Positions 59,436-64,000 of a stretch of DNA of 64,000 nt are shown piece after piece; position 1 is the stretch's first letter; each line of letters begins with the position of its first letter. The translations under genes were made by a program, and so were the position numbers. Under the pieces are notes generated by a model that was given only the letters and a program-made list of their open reading frames with translations, ran no database searches and was not told where the DNA came from. Origin of the DNA: Periplaneta americana (taxonomy: Eukaryota; Arthropoda; Insecta; Blattodea; Blattidae); contig NC_091127.1 of the NCBI RefSeq assembly GCF_040183065.1, positions 25,645,391 to 25,709,390 of the forward strand. Reading direction: 5' to 3'.

Positions 59436-59447
59436 TAATAATAAAAG
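59397..59447 (-). repeat. (AAT)n, tail of the minus-strand LINE
   Basis: About 16 AAT units with one A interruption next to the LINE 3' end. Confidence 0.9.
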
Positions 59448-60089
59448 CCGTAAATCCCCAGTGGGGCAAGGCCTCCTGCTTGGGCAGGGGTGGCTAAAGT
59501 CTTGACCATCAGAAGAGCCGACCTGATGGTCTATTTACATTCCTAGTTCTTTGTCCACAATTTCACTAGCACTGGTTGTTGCTCCCGCTCAAAGTTGGTT
59601 GACTGTGTCCTTCCACCATGTTCTTTGGCGTCCTATTCTGGTCCATAGTCCTCCTAGCTGCAACTTGAACTCGTCCCCCCATCTGGTTCTCGGTCGTCCA
59701 CGGTTTCTCCAGCCAATTCTTGGATCCCACTGTGTCGCCATGTGTGCCCAACTGGTAGGTTGCATCCGTACCACGTGTCCTCCCCAGCGCCATTTCGTCC
59801 TATTAGCTAGTGTGACCACGTCCTCTCACCGCTCTACCATAGTTGAAACAAATTTATATTCCGTTGGACGCATTCGTGTCGACGGAATTTAGATACCATG
59901 CGGATACCAAAGATTATAATATGCTACATAATTGAAGAGGAAGGGTTGATATCAACTGAAACTCTAACCAATCAACAAGATAGACGACTTCCCTACGCCG
60001 CTTCGCCGCCGTACTTCTTCGTTTCTGATTCTGTCCTTCAGGCTTATTCCGAGTATTTTCCTTTCCATTCTTCTTTGGCATCTTCTTAA

Positions 60090-60311
60090 CCCAGATAAGA
60101 CTGACGTCCTACATATAGGACACCGGACGTCTCACACAAATATGATAATAACATTGACTATGACAGACTAAATATAAGAAAAAAAATTGGAGGCAATTTA
60201 TAACACATAAGGATTATGGTATCATGATTGCCGACTATGAAAATCTTACACAGCAATGTTAAAAAGATAAAACGTCTGGGTCCTATATATAGGACGTCAG
60301 TCTTATCTGGG
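60090..60311. mobile_element. 222-bp piggyBac-like MITE
   Basis: CCCAGATAAGACTGACGTCC and its exact inverse at the ends, flanked by TTAA at 60086-60089 and 60312-60315. TTAA target plus CCC termini fits piggyBac. It restores the LINE frame when removed. Confidence 0.85.
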
Positions 60312-60365
60312 TTAATTTTAATGCCTGTTTCTTGGTGAGTGACCAGGATTGCGACCCATATGCTG

Positions 60366-61161
60366 AGTGTTCAGTTCGAAGTGTGTCATGGCTCGTTGTA
60401 TGCCGTTATGAGTCTAGTCGTTGAGCCTAGAGAATTCAATCTTCATACACTTCCACAGAGGCGTATTACGTATGTGCCAGAGAAGTTGCCTAGCAAGTAC
60501 GGCGTTCATTCTGAAGAGTGCCGGCCCGGATGGCTCAAGCGGTAGGGGCACGGCATGTCTCTATCGCTTGATCCGAAGGATTGTGGGTTCGAGTTCCGCC
60601 TCGGGCATGGGTGTTGTGTTTGTATTAGTGTAAGTAAAAACAAAGGAAACAAGTGAAAAACGAAAACAGAAAACAAAGATAACTTTGGTAAACTGTCTCT
60701 GGCCGGTCTAAATTTAGTTTAAAAAAAAAGAGTACTTACCGATACGTACGGTAACACCTGTAGTGGCAGGAATGTGAACTGTTTGGAAACACGTACTGAA
60801 GTGAGTTTTTTCTTACTGTCGGGATATGTGGAGAGGGTTAAGACGATTACTTACGTATTTGTTGACATTAACTTGGACGGTCAACATGGACACGGAGCAT
60901 TTGATTTGTATTGTGGAATGTTGCCGTACGCAACCGATGATAACAAATACCCTGCGTACGACTTGCCCGCGCAAAACACAGTTCGAAAGAGGTTATGGTA
61001 GCCATCTGTTGCTACGACGTTCAAGTTATACCGTACACGTTCTCAAGTTCAGATTGAACGCCTTGATTAATAGGCAACTTCTCTTACATAAAAGCTGAAA
61101 CTCGCTTCAAATCGCTGACTCACAACAGTGACGTCATGACACACTTTGAAATGAACACCCA
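60366..61161. mobile_element. Fold-back/TIR element holding SINE G
   Basis: GTGTTCAGTTCGAAGTGTGT at the left versus inverted right end GTGTTCATTTCAAAGTGTGT; similarity extends about 115-150 bp inwards (AGAGAAGTTGCCTA, GGCGTTCA-TCTGAA). Superfamily unknown; target duplication unclear. Confidence 0.65.
60521..60726 (+). mobile_element. SINE family G, tRNA-headed
   Basis: GGATGGCTCAAGCGGTAGGG (box A), GTGGGTTCGAGTTCCGCCTC (box B), an A-rich body and TCTCTGGCCGGTCTAAATTT. Probable short duplication AAGAGT. Confidence 0.75.
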
Positions 61162-61501
61162 GTAGAAGTACAGGTACAATGCAGCTGTTGAAGAGCTGCC
61201 TCTTGTTCTGCAGTTTCTGGCTCTTGTCCATTAGGATGAAGGACAGACTCCAAAACTTTCTCCATGCCGATGCTATTCGTCTATCAATTTCTTTATCCAT
61301 GCTGTTCTGAAATGGTATGGTCTGGCCAAGGTAAATGTATCGCGTGACAAATTCGATGTTCGCATTGTTGACGATCATCTGCCCTTCTGCGTCATTTGTC
61401 AGTACTTTGGTTTTGCTGGTGTTGATTTTTAGGCCTACTGCCATGCTTTCTTCGCACAATTCGTTAAAAGTGAATATAAAACGAATACGTGAACACCACA
61501 C

Positions 61502-62203
61502 ACATTAATGAAACGCTCTAGAGAAATGTAATCTTGTCGAGTAAATAGCGTAACTCTAAAGAGTGTGCTAAAAGAAGACCAATGTTTCGCTAATCCAACG
61601 GAAACTGCATGCCGCTATTATTTAGTCTACAAAGAAATGTAATAATTCCTCTACCAGAGATAGTAATAAGAATTAAAGCCCTATAAATTAAGCAAAACGT
61701 TGGAGATAATCCGCAGTTTACAGCAAATTCTAGATGGTTATAAAATTTTTAAGAGCAACAAGGAATTCGATAACAGACATTGCTAGTTATAAAGTAAAGT
61801 GCAGACAATCCTGCGACTTCAGATTGTATTAAAGAACTTTTCCTGGAAATAAAACCTCATCGAGCAACAGAAGAGCACATTTTTAACGCAATGAAACGAG
61901 ACTATATTTTAAATGCTTACCTATAAAAACTTAACATCTGTATCCGAGCATAATTATCCAGTTTTTTAACAAGAACAAAGAATGAAATACGTTGCGTGTT
62001 TTAATAAGAATTGAAAACATAAATCAAGTCCTACTATAGTCGCAAAAGTTTTAAAAGACGAACAGCATTTTAACTTTTGAATAAGGAGTTGCTTCCAGTT
62101 CATCGCGCATTCATAGCCTTGGTACTTGAACACTGACGTTCAAAGATATCTGACCCTACTAATCGATAGTGATCGATAATTTGTTGGTGTAAGTGCGGCT
62201 TCT
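61502..62203. other. No gene seen
   Basis: Anonymous AT-rich sequence. Confidence 0.5.
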
Positions 62204-62205
62204 TA

Positions 62206-63026
62206 AAGGTACGGTCACTCATCGCTACTTTTGCAGGCCAACTTTTGTACTGCAGCTACAAAAGTTGCGTGTCGTGTTCACACGTAAGCCAAAAGTAGCG
62301 CGCTGCACGCTACTTTTAGTGCTGCAAAAGTTGCAACTGGAGGTTGCGAGTCTGTTCACACACAAGGCGCTACTTTTGCAGCCGCAGTCATGAAGCAGGT
62401 TTCCATCTCCGTGTTGACTTCTCAATATACATTTTGTGGTTATGTTCGCACTATTAAGAAACTCATGCGAAAGCTTCCTTATCTATTATTTGCTTTTCTG
62501 TCGTATCTAGTATTCAGAAATTGGCATTATTTTTACTAAAAAGGTTTTAAAATCGCCTATATACTTAAATGATAACCAACAGTATATTCACGTAATCAAT
62601 GTTGGCAACCCTCCTGTTTGGAACTACGCTACGAAAAATTTAAAAAATGAATTATATCGTCAGCAATTATACTCAGACTGTGTTGTGTATTTAATAACTG
62701 TTACAAATAATTTATTTTCATCACATTTAACATTAAAATATATCCAAACAATAAACGTATCATTGGCACATTTGGGTGGTAACACTGGTTGCAACCGCAG
62801 CAAAAGTTGCAACAAAACCGATATCAAAAATGCTGCGGCTGCAACCCTGAGAACCCTGTTCACACGTCGCTACTTTTAAGCTGCGCGCAGCATGGAAAAG
62901 TAGCGGGCAGCAGGTTCGGCAGCCACTACTTTTCGGGTTGCACCGTTGTTCACACGTCGCAGTACAAGAGTTGCGCAATTTTTTGTACTGCAGCGCTGCA
63001 AAAGTAGCGACGTGTGACCGTACCTT
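62206..63026. mobile_element. TIR element with AAGGTACGGTCAC termini
   Basis: AAGGTACGGTCACTCATCGC and inverted right end AAGGTACGGTCACACGTCGC, with TA flanks (62204-62205, 63027-63028). Dense internal inverted motifs (GCTACTTTTGCAGC-type) fill both ends to about 62390 and from 62800. No transposase. Confidence 0.7.
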
Positions 63027-63028
63027 TA

Positions 63029-63344
63029 GTTATTACCTCTACGAATGTATTATGGCGAAGATAATAGTCAGTGTTATTAATCGTACATAAATATACCCGT
63101 ATTATAGAATTCAATTTTTCATACCACTCTAAAACAAGACTGGATTAAGCTGGAAATCACTAACATTGTTTTTTTTTTCTCGCTGTTATTTATACTCGCT
63201 TTAACATCTCTGGTCATATCGCGAGTTAATCTTCTATGTGAAATCCGAAGGCCTGTGTACTATTGTTGAGACTGGTTCTATTGTTGTGAACTAGATGACG
63301 ACTTTATGTATTACTGATGTGTTATGATATGAATATGATTTCGA
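63029..63344. other. No gene seen
   Basis: Anonymous. Confidence 0.5.
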
Positions 63345-63522
63345 TGATGAATGAAGCCGGTGATATTCAGGGATGATGTGACCCGAATTTCCTGGCATTT
63401 GCCTTACGGTTGATGGGAAACCCTGAAAAAAACCTCAATCAGGAAGTTCAAGCCGACCGGGAATCGAACCCGGTCCCTCTGCGTAAGAGATCAGCATGCT
63501 GACCTCTACACCACAGAGGTGG
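63345..63522 (-). mobile_element. SINE family F, tRNA-headed
   Basis: Minus strand: CCTCTGTGGTGTAGAGGTCA (box A), ACCGGGTTCGATTCCCGGTC (box B), then GAGGTTTTTTTCAGGGTTTC and AACCGTAAGGCAAATGCCAG, the shared central domain. Confidence 0.8.
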
Positions 63523-63689
63523 TCACTAATATTGTTAATTATGAGAATAATTTATGTTTGATCCACGTAACTATTTTTTGCGAGACTTTTTAATGGTGCC
63601 ACCTATTGAGAACTAGCAGAACTCTTTCAAAGTTTGTCAATTTTTTATATCTTTGGTTCTGATTTATCCCTTGGTTTCAAAGTTCATTT

Positions 63690-63890
63690 TTTTCATTTCA
63701 TTTATTATATTCCATAGATCTTACATGAGCAATGAAGCTTAAGATGTGGAACAAGCCAAAATTTTACAATGTTGAAATTACAATTTTTACAAATTTTTAC
63801 AATTTTTACAATTATTTTACAATTTTTACATTTTTACAATTTTGTAATTTTCTACAATTTTTTACAATTTTATACAATTTTTTACAATAA
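63690..63890 (-). mobile_element. LINE 3' end with ACAATTTTT repeats
   Basis: Minus strand: (AAATTGTAAA)n array, then GGCTTGTTCCACATCTTAAG, TGTAAGATCTATGGAATATA and AATAAATGAAATG tail. No coding part. Confidence 0.55.
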
Positions 63891-64000
63891 TTTGGCAAGA
63901 TGTAGTGAGATTAGGTGAGGTCTGAGGATTCGCCAAAAGATTACCCCACATTTGCCTTTTGTTTGGGGGAAACCTCGGAAAAAACCAATCAAGTAATCAG
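63891..64000 (-). mobile_element. SINE family A, cut by the window edge
   Basis: Central CTGAGGATTCGCCAAAAGAT, GGGGGAAACCTCGGAAAAAA and AAGTAATCAG present; the head lies beyond 64000. Confidence 0.8.

Larger units (their letters stand above)
59397..61501 (-). mobile_element. LINE split by a TTAA element and a fold-back element
   Basis: RT C-terminal coding on the minus strand from 61501 down, then a 3' UTR with two hairpins (GACCATCAGGTC...GATGGTC; CCCCACTGGGG) and an (ATT)n tail. Inserts at 60090-60311 and about 60366-61161 separate three coding pieces. Confidence 0.8.
59589..61501 (-). pseudogene. LINE reverse transcriptase C-terminus, interrupted
   Basis: Pieces in order on the minus strand: GLKINTSKTKVLTN, YIYLGQTI and WSLSFILMDKS to IVPVLL (61501-61162); YGSQSWSLTKKQALKL (60365-60316); CQRRMERKILGISLKDRIRN (60085-60020); then WRWGGHVVRMQP and RNRGRPRTRWGDEF (59815-59600). 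This is the standard order for the family. Removing the TTAA element rejoins KL to RRCQ in frame. Confidence 0.85.

Noticed and set aside
59566-59793. Minus-strand 75-codon frame starting MALGRTRG
   Set aside because: It is a shadow of the overlapping LINE RT frame, which carries the conserved blocks.

Overview
The window looks like intergenic or intronic DNA from a large, repeat-rich insect genome. The tRNA-headed SINEs, the RTE-like LINE with a GRPRRRW-type C-terminus and the density of DDE transposon relics suggest a cockroach, most likely Periplaneta or a close blattodean. That is inference from remembered repeat families, not a database match. I recognise no host protein-coding gene, no tRNA or rRNA gene and no CRISPR. 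The only long intact reading frame is a 494-residue hAT-type transposase at 42563-44047. Nearly every other long frame is a broken LINE reverse-transcriptase tail, a transposase scrap or low-complexity translation.

Layout. 1-11.3 kb: a hAT end, a mariner-like relic, a LINE 3' end, an 830-bp TTTA-type tract that reads as the overgrown tail of a minus-strand LINE, a Penelope-like fragment with inverted terminal repeats and hammerhead-like motifs, a hAT with a perfect 8-bp duplication, SINEs in an antisense LINE, and a Helitron carrying a LINE. 12.3-22.9 kb: LINE pieces, a PIF/Harbinger copy inside a SINE, a 368-bp palindrome, an RTE LINE inside a CR1 LINE and a longer Penelope-like fragment encoding a GIY-YIG domain. 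23.7-26.6 kb: one LINE split by a hAT (itself holding a SINE) and a mariner element. 28.9-32.3 kb: a fold-back element, a second copy of the first LINE, and a three-level nest (Harbinger > SINE B > SINE C) with target duplications at each level. 33.2-35.5 kb: a LINE split by a solo LTR split by a SINE. 41.6-44.9 kb: a TIR element split by the intact hAT. 46-56.7 kb: satellite-like territory, namely a TTA/TCA array with about 135-bp higher-order units, a 2.3-kb GTAATCTACCTA minisatellite hit by a SINE, and a 1.2-kb TTCA tract with a 456-bp duplication. 59.4-61.5 kb: a LINE split by a 222-bp TTAA element and by a fold-back element holding a SINE. 62.2-64 kb: another TIR element and more SINEs.

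The elements do not form a pathway. What they offer is relative dating: in several cases removing an insert restores the host element's reading frame or consensus. The observations most worth following are the near-intact hAT, the hammerhead-like Penelope termini, and a central domain apparently shared by several SINE families with unrelated heads.
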